From an uncultured Phycicoccus sp. (GTDB lineage: Bacteria > Actinomycetota > Actinomycetes > Actinomycetales > Dermatophilaceae), in assembly GCF_947495705.1 (NCBI RefSeq), contig NZ_CANLZR010000002.1:310001-374000 (forward strand): a stretch of DNA of 64,000 nt. The letters run 5' to 3'. The number at the start of each line of letters is the position of its first letter. The first letter of the stretch is position 1. Below are positions 1 through 7,795 of the stretch, piece by piece. The translations under genes and the position numbers were made by a program. Under the pieces are notes generated by a model that saw only the letters and a program-made list of their open reading frames with translations, made no database searches and had not been told where the DNA came from.

Positions 1-225
1 CTCGAGGCACTCGGGGAAGCCGGTGAGGTCCTCGACCTTCGTCACGGGCAGGCCGAGCGACTCGATGAGCGCGGCACTGCCTCCGGTCGAGACGAGGGTG
101 ACGCCCGCGTCGTGCAGCCCCTGCACGAGCTCGGGGAGGCCGGTCTTGTCGTAGACGGAGAGGAGGGCTCGGCGGACGGGGCGGACGTCCTGGCTCGGGC
201 CGGGCGCGGTGACGGGGGCGGACAT
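1..225 (-). CDS. purH: PurH, N-terminal part (partial at window edge)
   Basis: Bifunctional AICAR transformylase/IMP cyclohydrolase, last two steps of de novo IMP synthesis in the cytosol. Only 75 N-terminal residues lie in the window. They read as the start of the cyclohydrolase (MGS-like) domain, with [11 protein letters not shown] and [11 protein letters not shown], the usual PurH opening. The ATG is preceded by AAGGAG seven bases upstream. It follows purN and a PPOX-family gene on the same strand, in the order known from other actinobacteria except for the PPOX gene between them. A 157-base gap separates it from that gene, so it may have its own promoter; a weak TACACT lies at 348-353 on the minus strand. 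Confidence 0.93.
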   Translation of the reverse strand, partial: MSAPVTAPGPSQDVRPVRRALLSVYDKTGLPELVQGLHDAGVTLVSTGGSAALIESLGLPVTKVEDLTGFPECLE

Positions 226-382
226 AACGGGCTCCTTGCGGGGTCGACGGTCGGTCCCGGAGCACCCAGGCGGGCGATGCCCCGACTGCAGACTTCCCGG
301 TGGTGACCCACCCGCGCCAGTCGTCGTTCGTTCCTCAGACGTCGCCGAGTGTAGCGAGCCGGGACCGGGGCGCCGAACGGCG

Positions 383-808
383 TCAGGCGCCGTACGGGGA
401 GGGCGGCAACGGGTCGGGCCAGGACGCCCCGAGGACCCGGTCGACGTGGACGACGACGACGACCCGCTCAGGGTTGGGCCGGGGCTGCCGGTAGCGGGCC
501 GCGTACCGCTCCTCGGCGTCGCGCACCGCGTCGGGGTCCTCGAGCACCTCGGTGGGCCCCTCGAGGGTGAGCCAGCGCCGGCGGTCGACCTGCGCGAGCG
601 CCGCGCGCCGCCCCGCACGGGCCTGGACGACCTTCGCGCTCCCCCGGCTCGCGATGACCCGCGCGACGAGGGCGTCCTCGTCCCAGGTGAAGCCCACGGG
701 CACGACGTGCGGGCTGCCGTCACGCCGCAGCGTCGTGAGCGTCGCGAGGTGCCGCTCGCGCATGAACTCCAGCGCCGCGGGCGGCAGCTCGGCCGGGGTC
801 AGCGCCAT
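383..808 (-). CDS. PPOX-class flavin/F420-dependent oxidoreductase
   Basis: A 141-residue protein of the pyridoxamine 5'-phosphate oxidase-like split-barrel fold. It starts with a short helix and then the typical [21 protein letters not shown] strand pair, followed by an [22 protein letters not shown] segment, as in actinobacterial F420- or FMN-binding reductases (TIGR03618-like). The ATG overlaps the last ten bases of purN, which implies translational coupling. The cofactor cannot be settled from sequence, and the substrate is unknown. Its place inside the purN-purH block is unusual compared with M. tuberculosis, where the two pur genes are adjacent. Confidence 0.82.
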   Translation of the reverse strand: MALTPAELPPAALEFMRERHLATLTTLRRDGSPHVVPVGFTWDEDALVARVIASRGSAKVVQARAGRRAALAQVDRRRWLTLEGPTEVLEDPDAVRDAEERYAARYRQPRPNPERVVVVVHVDRVLGASWPDPLPPSPYGA

Positions 809-1371
809 GACGGGTCCGCGGCGAGGCCGGCGAGGACGTCGGCGAGCATCCGGCGCTCCTCGGTCTTGATCCGCTCGTGCAGGCTCTCGACGGTGTCGTC
901 GGGCTCGACGCGTACCGCTCGCTGGTCGATGATCGGGCCGGTGTCGACCCCGGCGTCGACCCAGTGGCAGGTGCACCCCGTGACCCGCACTCCGTGGGCC
1001 AGGGCGTCGCGCACCCCGTGCGCCCCGGGGAAGCTCGGCAGCAGCGCCGGGTGGGTGTTGACGACGCGGTGGGCGGCGAGCACCGCCGGGCCCAGCACCT
1101 TCATGAACCCGGCGGAGACGACGAGGTCGACGTCGTGCTCGGCGAGGAGCCGGGCCAGGGCGCGGTCCCAGTCGGCCCGGGAGTCGAAGCCCGCGACCGG
1201 GCACACGAACGTCGGGATCCCCCGCGCGGTCGCTCGCTCGAGACCGCCGGTGCCGTCCCGGTCGGCCCCGACGACGACGACGGTGAACGGGGCATCCGCG
1301 GCGTCCAGGAGTGCCTGCAGGTTGGTGCCCGAGCCAGACACGAGCACGCCGAGGCGCAGCGCGGCGGTCAC
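799..1371 (-). CDS. purN: Phosphoribosylglycinamide formyltransferase PurN
   Basis: Transfers the formyl group of 10-formyl-THF to GAR, step three of purine synthesis. The 190-residue protein has the family opening LVSGSGTNLQALLDA, the catalytic stretch VSAGFMKVLGPAVL followed by NTHPALLPSFPG, which contains the Asn-His pair, and the HWVDAGVDTGPII segment with the catalytic Asp. The start is a GTG that overlaps the stop of the upstream membrane-protein gene as GTGA, which fixes the start and indicates coupled translation. Length agrees with the family (about 200). Confidence 0.95.
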   Translation of the reverse strand: MTAALRLGVLVSGSGTNLQALLDAADAPFTVVVVGADRDGTGGLERATARGIPTFVCPVAGFDSRADWDRALARLLAEHDVDLVVSAGFMKVLGPAVLAAHRVVNTHPALLPSFPGAHGVRDALAHGVRVTGCTCHWVDAGVDTGPIIDQRAVRVEPDDTVESLHERIKTEERRMLADVLAGLAADPSWR

Positions 1372-2618
1372 CGTCGCAGCCGCCACGCGTCGCGCAGGAC
1401 GTAGCCGACCGCCCCGACGAGCAGCAGGGCGAACAGGGCGAGGGACAGGTACAGGGCGGGGGCGCCGACGCTGGCGAGCCGGAACTGCCCCAGCGAGCCG
1501 CCGCCGACGGCGTCGAGGAGGCCGACGAGCAGGGCCGCCGAGGCGCAGGCCGAGGCGGCGACCGCGAGCTTGGTGCGGAGCCGGGAGAGGCGAGCGACCG
1601 TGGCGACGGCGCGCCGGCCGACCCAGACCCCGCACGCGACGACGACGAGCACCGAGACGACCCCGACGGCGAGAGGAAAGGCTCCGGGCTGGGGCAGCGC
1701 GCCGAGGACGGGGACCAGCGGGAGCATCCCGCTCTCGACCCCACCCCACGAGACGGAGGCACCCTCGACGACGGAGAACCCGGGCCCGGCGAGGAACGAG
1801 ACGGCCCAGACCGCGAGGTTCGGCAGCACCGCGACCTGGAGGCCGTCGAGGACGACCGCGCCGGTCGAGGTGGCACCGAGGTCGGCGTCCACCGCCTGGA
1901 CCTGCGGCCACGCCAGCGCGACGGTGCCGAGGACGAGGACGAGCCCCACCCCGACCAGGAGTGCCGCACCGGCGACCCCCGCACCTGCGCCCCGGCGGAG
2001 GGTGTCCGGGAGGCGCGGGGTGAGCCGGGGCCCGAGGACGTCGGGGTCGTCCCGGCCGATGGGCCGCAGCGCGAGCCACAGGGCGAGGAGGGGGAGCGCG
2101 ACACCCGGCGCGAGCACCGACAGCGGGCGCGGCGGGAAGGGGCCGGCGGCGGCGAGGATCCAGGCGATGCCGACGACCACGGCGTACCCGGCCCACCAGG
2201 CACCGACGGCGGCGGCGAGGGCGCGCGGGAGCAGGCCGCCCCAGTACTCGCCCTCGGTGCTCACCTGCACCATCGCCTCGCGGGCGCCGAGCCGGGCGAG
2301 GAGCAGGAGCAGTGCGGTGGCGAGCAGTGGGGTCAGCGAGATCGTGGCGGACCCGGCCCCCAGCTGGGCACCACCGGCGAGGAACCACAAGGCGGCTCCG
2401 ACCCGTACGGCGTCCGTCGTCCCGGCGCCGTCGACGGGGTCCGCACCGCCGGCGAGGACGACCGGCACGACGACGACCAGCGCCGACACCAGGCCGGTGG
2501 CGACGCCGATGAGGCCGGAGCGTCGCCAGCCGGGGCCCCACGAGGGGGCGGAGTCGGCGGCGGCGTCAGCAGCACCGGCCCCGGGGAGGGCCGAACGGAG
2601 GCGGTCCACGACGGTCAT
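1368..2618 (-). CDS. perM: DUF6350 integral membrane protein (PerM-like)
   Basis: A 416-residue protein with roughly ten hydrophobic segments, beginning after a 35-residue cytoplasmic N-terminus. It fits DUF6350. In M. tuberculosis the gene at the same place, immediately before purN, is perM, whose product is reported to support cell division by stabilising divisome components under stress. Function here is inferred from family and gene order only, since no catalytic motif is visible. The stop codon overlaps the purN start. It is divergent from the sigma-factor gene, with a 185-base gap. Confidence 0.75.
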   Translation of the reverse strand: MTVVDRLRSALPGAGAADAAADSAPSWGPGWRRSGLIGVATGLVSALVVVVPVVLAGGADPVDGAGTTDAVRVGAALWFLAGGAQLGAGSATISLTPLLATALLLLLARLGAREAMVQVSTEGEYWGGLLPRALAAAVGAWWAGYAVVVGIAWILAAAGPFPPRPLSVLAPGVALPLLALWLALRPIGRDDPDVLGPRLTPRLPDTLRRGAGAGVAGAALLVGVGLVLVLGTVALAWPQVQAVDADLGATSTGAVVLDGLQVAVLPNLAVWAVSFLAGPGFSVVEGASVSWGGVESGMLPLVPVLGALPQPGAFPLAVGVVSVLVVVACGVWVGRRAVATVARLSRLRTKLAVAASACASAALLVGLLDAVGGGSLGQFRLASVGAPALYLSLALFALLLVGAVGYVLRDAWRLRR

Positions 2619-2803
2619 CGGGACCAGTGTGTGCCACCCCCGCGCGCCGCGAGCGCCGCAACGCCGCGACGACCAGAATCGGTCCGTGGGGGGAGGTTCC
2701 TCCCGCGAACAGCCTGCCCCGGGTGCAACCGACCGCCGCTCCCGGGCGTCGGGAGCAGTGAGCCGGTGGACAGCCGGCTGACGACAGAGGGGGGTGGTGG
2801 CCG

Positions 2804-3331
2804 GTGCCGACGGACGAACGGACCCGTGAGTTCGACGCGTTCTACCGCGGGACGGCCCCGAGGGTGGTGCGCCTGGTGCATGCCACGACGGGCAACCTGG
2901 CGCTGGCTCAGGAGTGCACCCAGGAGGCGTACGCCAGGGCCTGGACCGACTGGGGGCGGGTCCGCGCGCACGACGACCCGCTCGCGTGGGTCCGTACCGT
3001 GGCCCGCCGGCTGGCCATCAGTGAGTGGCGCAAGGAGCGCAACCGCCAGGACGCGCACCGGCGCAGTCCGTCGCCGGTCGCCGTGGGCGCGCCCGGCCCC
3101 GACCACGTCGACGTCGTCACCGCCCTGCGCGGCCTCCCGGACGACATCCGCGAGGCGATGGTGCTCTTCTACGTAGGCGACCTGTCGGTGGAGGCGATCG
3201 CCGCAGAAACCGGCTCCCCGCCGGGCACCGTCAAGGCCCGCCTGCACCGAGGCCGCCGACGCTTGGCACCACTGCTGGCCCCCCACGACACCGTCACCGC
3301 CACCCGGGAGGACGACCATGACCCCCGATGA
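2804..3331 (+). CDS. ECF RNA polymerase sigma factor, SigE-like family
   Basis: A 175-residue alternative sigma factor. Region 2 spans about residues 5-75 (FDAFYRGTAPRVVRLVHATTG, then ALAQECTQEAYARAW and WVRTVARRLAISEWRK), and region 4 spans about 105-160 (ALRGLPDDIREAMVLFYVGD, then AAETGSPPGTVKARLHRGRR). The GTG start follows a G-rich ribosome site. This matches the Streptomyces SigE-like subgroup of ECF factors. The next gene overlaps it by 14 bases and encodes a one-pass membrane protein, so that product is the likely partner or regulator. Target promoters are not evident. Confidence 0.9.
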   Translation: MPTDERTREFDAFYRGTAPRVVRLVHATTGNLALAQECTQEAYARAWTDWGRVRAHDDPLAWVRTVARRLAISEWRKERNRQDAHRRSPSPVAVGAPGPDHVDVVTALRGLPDDIREAMVLFYVGDLSVEAIAAETGSPPGTVKARLHRGRRRLAPLLAPHDTVTATREDDHDPR

Positions 3332-3995
3332 GCAGCCCTGGACCACTGCCCAGGACGACGCGCTGCGGTCCGCGCTGGCCGCTGTGGAGCTCGAGGCCGA
3401 CGAGGCCGCGCTCGCGGAGCCCGCGTTCGTCCGCGCGGCCGGCGACCGGATGCGGCGCCGCAGGATGCTCGCGTGGACGGCCGCGGCCGCCGTGGCGGTC
3501 GTCGGCGTCGCCGGGGTCGGGTTCGCAGTCACCGGGCGGGCGGACGACCGACGCCTCGTCATCGCCACGCCGTCCACCACGGCAACCGCGAGCCCGAGCC
3601 CCGACACCTCCTCCAGCCCCACGTCCACCCCGACCAGCACACCCACGGCGACGCCGACCGGCTCCGCGGCGCCCAGTCGGACGCCGGCACCGAAGAACTC
3701 AGTGACGCCGCCGCCCCCGGTATCGACATCACCCGTCACCCGGTCCTGCCCGACGGTGGTCTTCACGCCGAACTCCGGAGACGGGGCGTATCAGGTCCGA
3801 GCCACGAACGTCACGTGCGACGAGGCCGAGTCGCTCATCCGCGCCGTCGACGAGGAGAACGGCTACCCGACGCCGTCGTCCATCGACGTCGACGGGTGGC
3901 ACTGCACGTCTGAGGCCGTCGTCCCCGGGCCCAAGTATGTATACGACTGGCGCTGCGTTCGGGGTGCCGACCGGGTGAGCTGGCAGCGCAGCTGA
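3318..3995 (+). CDS. Single-pass membrane protein, putative partner of the ECF sigma factor
   Basis: Protein of 225 residues. Residues 1-47 are acidic and cytoplasmic, ending in a basic RMRRRR stop-transfer signal. One membrane helix covers about 49-72. A Ser/Thr/Pro-rich linker follows to about 140, then an external domain with four Cys (one pair in SCPTVVF and TCDEAE, one in WHCTSE and WRCVRG) that probably form disulfides. I know this C-terminal pattern from secreted actinobacterial proteins of unknown role. It has no zinc-binding HxxxCxxC anti-sigma motif. Overlap with the sigma gene suggests it controls or is coupled to the sigma factor; this is an inference. Confidence 0.7.
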   Translation: MTPDEQPWTTAQDDALRSALAAVELEADEAALAEPAFVRAAGDRMRRRRMLAWTAAAAVAVVGVAGVGFAVTGRADDRRLVIATPSTTATASPSPDTSSSPTSTPTSTPTATPTGSAAPSRTPAPKNSVTPPPPVSTSPVTRSCPTVVFTPNSGDGAYQVRATNVTCDEAESLIRAVDEENGYPTPSSIDVDGWHCTSEAVVPGPKYVYDWRCVRGADRVSWQRS

Positions 3996-4000
3996 CGGCG

Positions 4001-4894
4001 TCAGCGGGCGAGCGACTCCATGATGTGGCGCATGAGGTCGGCGGTCTCGGACGGCGTCTTGCCGACCTTGACTCCGGCGGCCTCGAGGGCCTCCTGTTTG
4101 GCCGCGGCCGTCCCCGACGAGCCCGACACGATGGCGCCGGCGTGGCCCATCGTCTTGCCCTCCGGGGCCGTGAAGCCCGCCACGTAGCCGACGACGGGCT
4201 TGGTGACGTGGTCCTTGATGTAGGCCGCGGCCCGCTCCTCGGCGTCGCCGCCGATCTCACCGATCATGACGATGGCGTCGGTGTCGGGGTCGTTCTGGAA
4301 CGCCTCGAGACAGTCGATGTGCGTCGTCCCGATGACCGGGTCGCCGCCGATGCCCACGGCGGAGGAGAAGCCGAAGTCACGCAGCTCGTACATCATCTGG
4401 TAGGTCAGCGTGCCCGACTTGGACACCAGCCCGATCCGGCCGCCGCCGGAGATGTCGGCGGGGATGATGCCGGCGTTGGAGACCCCGGGGCTGATGAGGC
4501 CGGGGCAGTTCGGGCCCACGATGCGGGTCGTGCCCTTCTCCTTGGCGTAGTTGTAGAACTCCGCGGTGTCCTTGACTGCGACGCCCTCGGTGATGACGAC
4601 GCACAGCGGGATGCCCGCGTCGATCGCCTCGACGGCGGCGGCCTTGGTGAAGGCGGCCGGGACGAAGACGACGCTGACGTTCGCGCCGGTCGCCTCCATC
4701 GCCTCGGCGACGGTGCCGAACACGGGGACGGTGACGCCGCCCTCGAACTCGACCTCGGTGCCGGCCTTGCGGGGGTTGACGCCTCCGACGATGGCGGTGC
4801 CGGAGCGGAGCATGCGCTGGGTGTGCTTCATGCCCTCCGAGCCCGTCATGCCCTGGACGATGACCTTGGAATCAGCGGTGAGGAAGATGGCCAT
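4001..4894 (-). CDS. sucD: Succinyl-CoA synthetase alpha subunit SucD
   Basis: TCA-cycle enzyme subunit that makes succinate and a nucleoside triphosphate from succinyl-CoA. The 297 residues include the CoA-binding Rossmann part ([29 protein letters not shown]), the [12 protein letters not shown] loop, and GHAGAI with the phosphorylated His near residue 251. The ATG is internal to a longer open frame; it is chosen because family members start with this MAIFL-type sequence. It lies 37 bases after sucC on the same strand. It ends five bases from the stop of the convergent sigma-partner gene. Confidence 0.97.
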   Translation of the reverse strand: MAIFLTADSKVIVQGMTGSEGMKHTQRMLRSGTAIVGGVNPRKAGTEVEFEGGVTVPVFGTVAEAMEATGANVSVVFVPAAFTKAAAVEAIDAGIPLCVVITEGVAVKDTAEFYNYAKEKGTTRIVGPNCPGLISPGVSNAGIIPADISGGGRIGLVSKSGTLTYQMMYELRDFGFSSAVGIGGDPVIGTTHIDCLEAFQNDPDTDAIVMIGEIGGDAEERAAAYIKDHVTKPVVGYVAGFTAPEGKTMGHAGAIVSGSSGTAAAKQEALEAAGVKVGKTPSETADLMRHIMESLAR

Positions 4895-4931
4895 GGGTGT
4901 TGTCTGCTCTCTCTTGGTCGCTGCTCGTCGG

Positions 4932-6110
4932 TCAGTTCTGGGAGGCCAGCTCGGCGGCCCGGCGCGCGGCGCCGTCCATCGTCGCCTCGATGATGACGCG
5001 CGGGTGGTTCCGCTCGGCGAGGATGCGGCGGCCCTCCTCGACGTTGTTGCCGTCGAGCCGGACGACGAGCGGCCGGTCCTCCTCGTCGCCGAGGGCGTCC
5101 AGCGCACCGACGATGCCGTTGGCGACCGCGTCACAGGCGGTGATCCCGCCGAAGACGTTGACGAAGACGCTCTTGACCTGCGGGTCGGAGAGGATGACGT
5201 GCAGCCCGTCGGCCATGATCTCGGCCGACGCGCCGCCGCCGATGTCGAGGAAGTTCGCGGGCTTCTGGCCGCCGAACTCCTCGCCGGCGTAGGCGACGAC
5301 GTCCAGGGTGCTCATGACGAGCCCGGCGCCGTTGCCGATGATGCCGACGGACCCGTCGAGCTTGACGTAGTTGAGGCCCTTCTCCTGGGCAGCGGCCTCG
5401 AGCGGGTCGGTGGCCGAGGAGTCCTCGAGAGCGGCGTGGTCCGGGTGGCGGAAGTCGGCGTTGGCGTCGAGGGTGACCTTGCCGTCGAGGGCGATGATCT
5501 CGCCGGACTCGGTCTTGACGAGCGGGTTGACCTCGACGAGCGTCGCGTCCTCATCGCGGTAGACCGCCCACAGCGCCTTGAGAACGGGCTCGACCTTCGC
5601 GGCGACGTCGGGCTCGAAGCCCGCCGCCTCGACGATCTCGCGGGCCTTGGCGTCGTCGATGCCGACGTTGGGGTCCACGGCGACCTTGGCGAGGGCCTCG
5701 GGACGCTCGACGGCAAGCTGCTCGATCTCGACGCCACCCTCGGTGCTGCACATCGCGAGGTAGGTGCGGTTGGCCCGGTCGAGGAGGATCGAGAAGTAGT
5801 ACTCCTCGGCGATCTGCGCGCCCTGGGCGATCATGACGCGGTGGACGGTGTGGCCCTTGATGTCCATCCCGAGGATGGCGCGGGCGTGCTCCTCCGCCTC
5901 GTCGACGGTCTTGGCGAGCTTGACGCCGCCGGCCTTGCCGCGCCCCCCGGTCTTCACCTGGGCCTTGACGACGGTCACCCCGCCGCTCGCGGCGCCGACA
6001 CGCTCGGCGGCGTCCCTGGCCTCCTCGGGCGTCGTCGCGACGGCCCCCGCGAGCACGGGCACGCCGTGCTTCTCGAACATGTCACGGGCCTGGTACTCGA
6101 AGAGGTCCAC
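4932..6110 (-). CDS. sucC: Succinyl-CoA synthetase beta subunit SucC
   Basis: Nucleotide-binding subunit of succinyl-CoA synthetase, working as a dimer or tetramer with SucD. The 392 residues start at a GTG with [18 protein letters not shown], the normal family N-terminus. The ATP-grasp domain follows ([20 protein letters not shown], then VEVNPLV with the metal-binding residues) and the C-terminal flavodoxin-like domain ([24 protein letters not shown]). A candidate -10, TACGCT, lies at 6154-6159 on the minus strand and would give a leader of about 37 bases. A terminator of the neighbouring protease gene stands upstream. Confidence 0.97.
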   Translation of the reverse strand: MDLFEYQARDMFEKHGVPVLAGAVATTPEEARDAAERVGAASGGVTVVKAQVKTGGRGKAGGVKLAKTVDEAEEHARAILGMDIKGHTVHRVMIAQGAQIAEEYYFSILLDRANRTYLAMCSTEGGVEIEQLAVERPEALAKVAVDPNVGIDDAKAREIVEAAGFEPDVAAKVEPVLKALWAVYRDEDATLVEVNPLVKTESGEIIALDGKVTLDANADFRHPDHAALEDSSATDPLEAAAQEKGLNYVKLDGSVGIIGNGAGLVMSTLDVVAYAGEEFGGQKPANFLDIGGGASAEIMADGLHVILSDPQVKSVFVNVFGGITACDAVANGIVGALDALGDEEDRPLVVRLDGNNVEEGRRILAERNHPRVIIEATMDGAARRAAELASQN

Positions 6111-6153
6111 GAGGCGATCCGTCCTCACTGTCGGCAATGGTGGTCCGCACGGC

Positions 6154-6159
6154 AGCGTA
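6154..6159 (-). promoter_or_regulatory. Candidate -10 element for sucCD
   Basis: TACGCT on the minus strand, about 44 bases before the sucC GTG. It is the best xAnnnT hexamer in this intergenic region. No clear -35 box is visible. Confidence 0.35.
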
Positions 6160-6236
6160 TCGGCGCCCGGGGCCGGCCACCGCACCGGAGGCGGCCGATG
6201 GGTCCAATCTCACCCCCGGCGGCGGCCCGCGCACCA

Positions 6237-6275
6237 CGGGCGGTGTGCCACCGGCGACCAGCGGCACACCGCCCG
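6237..6275 (-). terminator. Hairpin terminator after the M28 peptidase gene
   Basis: Perfect 13-base inverted repeat (CGGGCGGTGTGCC with its complement) around a 13-base loop, starting 20 bases past the peptidase stop. It lacks a strong U-run, as is common for hairpin terminators in very GC-rich actinobacteria. Confidence 0.7.
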
Positions 6276-6294
6276 GGTCACGGGCGCGGGGTGC

Positions 6295-7713
6295 TCACGA
6301 CACCGTGACCGCGGTGTCGTCGACGACGAAGGAGGTCTGCAGGCTCGGGTCCTCGGTCATCGTGAACCGAACCGTGACCGTCCTGCCCCGGTACGCCGTG
6401 AGGTCGAACGTCTTCTGGGTGTACGTGGCGTTGGTGCCGACGTTCGAGTAGGTCGCCAAGGTCGTCACCGCACCGCCGTCGACGACCTGTGCGCGCATCG
6501 TGTCGTAGGCCGTCGCCCCCGTCTCGGCGGTGTCGGTGCGCAGCCAGAAGGACAGCGTCGCGGTCGTCGCGGAGGACGGGACGGCCACGCTCTGGCTCAC
6601 CGTCTCCGTGCTCGACGAGCCGTTGCCACCGAGCCACAGCTTCCACGACCCGGTGCGCGCCGGGCGTCCGGTGTTGGCGGTGATGGGCCCGCTCGTCCCG
6701 GTCCACACCGTCGCGCCGGACTCGAAGCCCGGGTTGCCCAGCAGGTTGCCGCCGGTGGGCGGCGGGGTGCCGCCGCCGAGGTCCTTGGCCGCGTAGAGCC
6801 ACAGCATGTGGCCGATGAGGTCGGCGCCGCGGTCGAGCGCCGTCACGTTGATGTTCGACGTGGTGTCGCACGACGCGTGGTAGCAGGGGTCGAAGGCGGC
6901 GTTCGCGGTCCCGCCCCACTTCTGTGCTTGGGCCGTTGTCTTCCTGGCCTCGGCGCCGCTGAAGATCCCCGATGTGGCGATCCCGTAGGTCCGGAAGGCC
7001 GCGTGGTCGCTGCGTCCCTGGACGTCGATGTACTCCCACGGGATGCCCTTGGCGGTGTACCAGGCCGTCAGGTCGTCGCGGGCCGTGTTCCCCACCGGGT
7101 TGTCGTCGTAGACGAAGTAGCCCGGGTTCGTCGAGCCGATCATGTCGTAGTTGAGGTACAGCTCGATCTTGTTCTTCTCGCTCGTGGGCAGCGTGTTCAT
7201 GTAGTGCTTCGAGCCGAGCAGCCCCAGCTCCTCGGCGCCCCAGAAGCCGACCCGGATCGTGTTGCGTGGGGTCAGCCCGCCTGCGGCGTAGGCGAGCGCC
7301 GCTTCGAGCACCCCGGCGGAGCCAGAGCCGTTGTCGTTGATGCCGGCGCCGTTGGCCACGCTGTCGAGGTGGGCTCCCATCATGACGACGCTGTCGGGGT
7401 CCCCGCCCGGCAGCTCGGCGATGAGGTTGTACGACGTCCCGGCACTCGTGCTGAACGACTGGGTCGTCGTCGTGAAGCCGGCGGCCTGGAGCTTGCCCTT
7501 GACGTAGTTGACGGAGGCGAGGTACCCCGGCTTCCCGGTCCCGCGGTTGCCCCCGTTGGCGGTCGCGATGGACTGGAGCTGGCTCAGGTGGGCCTGGACG
7601 TTGGCGACCGAGATGTCCGGGGCGGCGGCGTGGGCGGGCGGGGAGGTCCCGGTGAGGGCCGACAGCGCGAGGGCTGCGGCAAGGAGCGGGGCGACGGACC
7701 GGGACGTGCGCAT
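6295..7713 (-). CDS. Secreted M28-family aminopeptidase with C-terminal accessory domain
   Basis: A 472-residue exported zinc aminopeptidase. A signal peptide occupies about residues 1-30 and ends AHAAAPD. The M28 domain shows the metal ligands in GAHLDSV (His, Asp), GINDNGSG (bridging Asp), GAEELGLLG (catalytic and metal Glu), YDMIG and SDHAAF, the arrangement of Streptomyces griseus aminopeptidase. After a GGGTPPPTGG linker comes a domain of about 150 residues beginning NLLGNPGFESGATVWTG, which looks like a beta-sandwich binding module. The M4 protease upstream carries a close copy of it. Probably used for extracellular peptide breakdown. Confidence 0.93.
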   Translation of the reverse strand: MRTSRSVAPLLAAALALSALTGTSPPAHAAAPDISVANVQAHLSQLQSIATANGGNRGTGKPGYLASVNYVKGKLQAAGFTTTTQSFSTSAGTSYNLIAELPGGDPDSVVMMGAHLDSVANGAGINDNGSGSAGVLEAALAYAAGGLTPRNTIRVGFWGAEELGLLGSKHYMNTLPTSEKNKIELYLNYDMIGSTNPGYFVYDDNPVGNTARDDLTAWYTAKGIPWEYIDVQGRSDHAAFRTYGIATSGIFSGAEARKTTAQAQKWGGTANAAFDPCYHASCDTTSNINVTALDRGADLIGHMLWLYAAKDLGGGTPPPTGGNLLGNPGFESGATVWTGTSGPITANTGRPARTGSWKLWLGGNGSSSTETVSQSVAVPSSATTATLSFWLRTDTAETGATAYDTMRAQVVDGGAVTTLATYSNVGTNATYTQKTFDLTAYRGRTVTVRFTMTEDPSLQTSFVVDDTAVTVS

Positions 7714-7744
7714 GTGGGTCTCGTTTCTGGCAGGGCCGGATAGG

Positions 7745-7775
7745 AGTGGGCCGGCCCGTGCCGGGCCGGCCCACT
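7745..7775 (-). terminator. Hairpin terminator after the M4 protease gene
   Basis: Perfect 14-base inverted repeat (AGTGGGCCGGCCCG and its complement) around the loop TGC, 20 bases beyond the M4 stop codon and before the M28 gene. It implies that the two protease genes are transcribed at least partly independently. No U-run follows. Confidence 0.75.
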
Positions 7776-7795
7776 GCTGGTGGTGGTGGAGGTGC

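Noticed and set aside
209-2023. Long plus-strand frames antisense to purN and perM
   Set aside because: They are Arg/Pro/Gly-rich without motifs, while the minus strand holds recognisable purN and perM.
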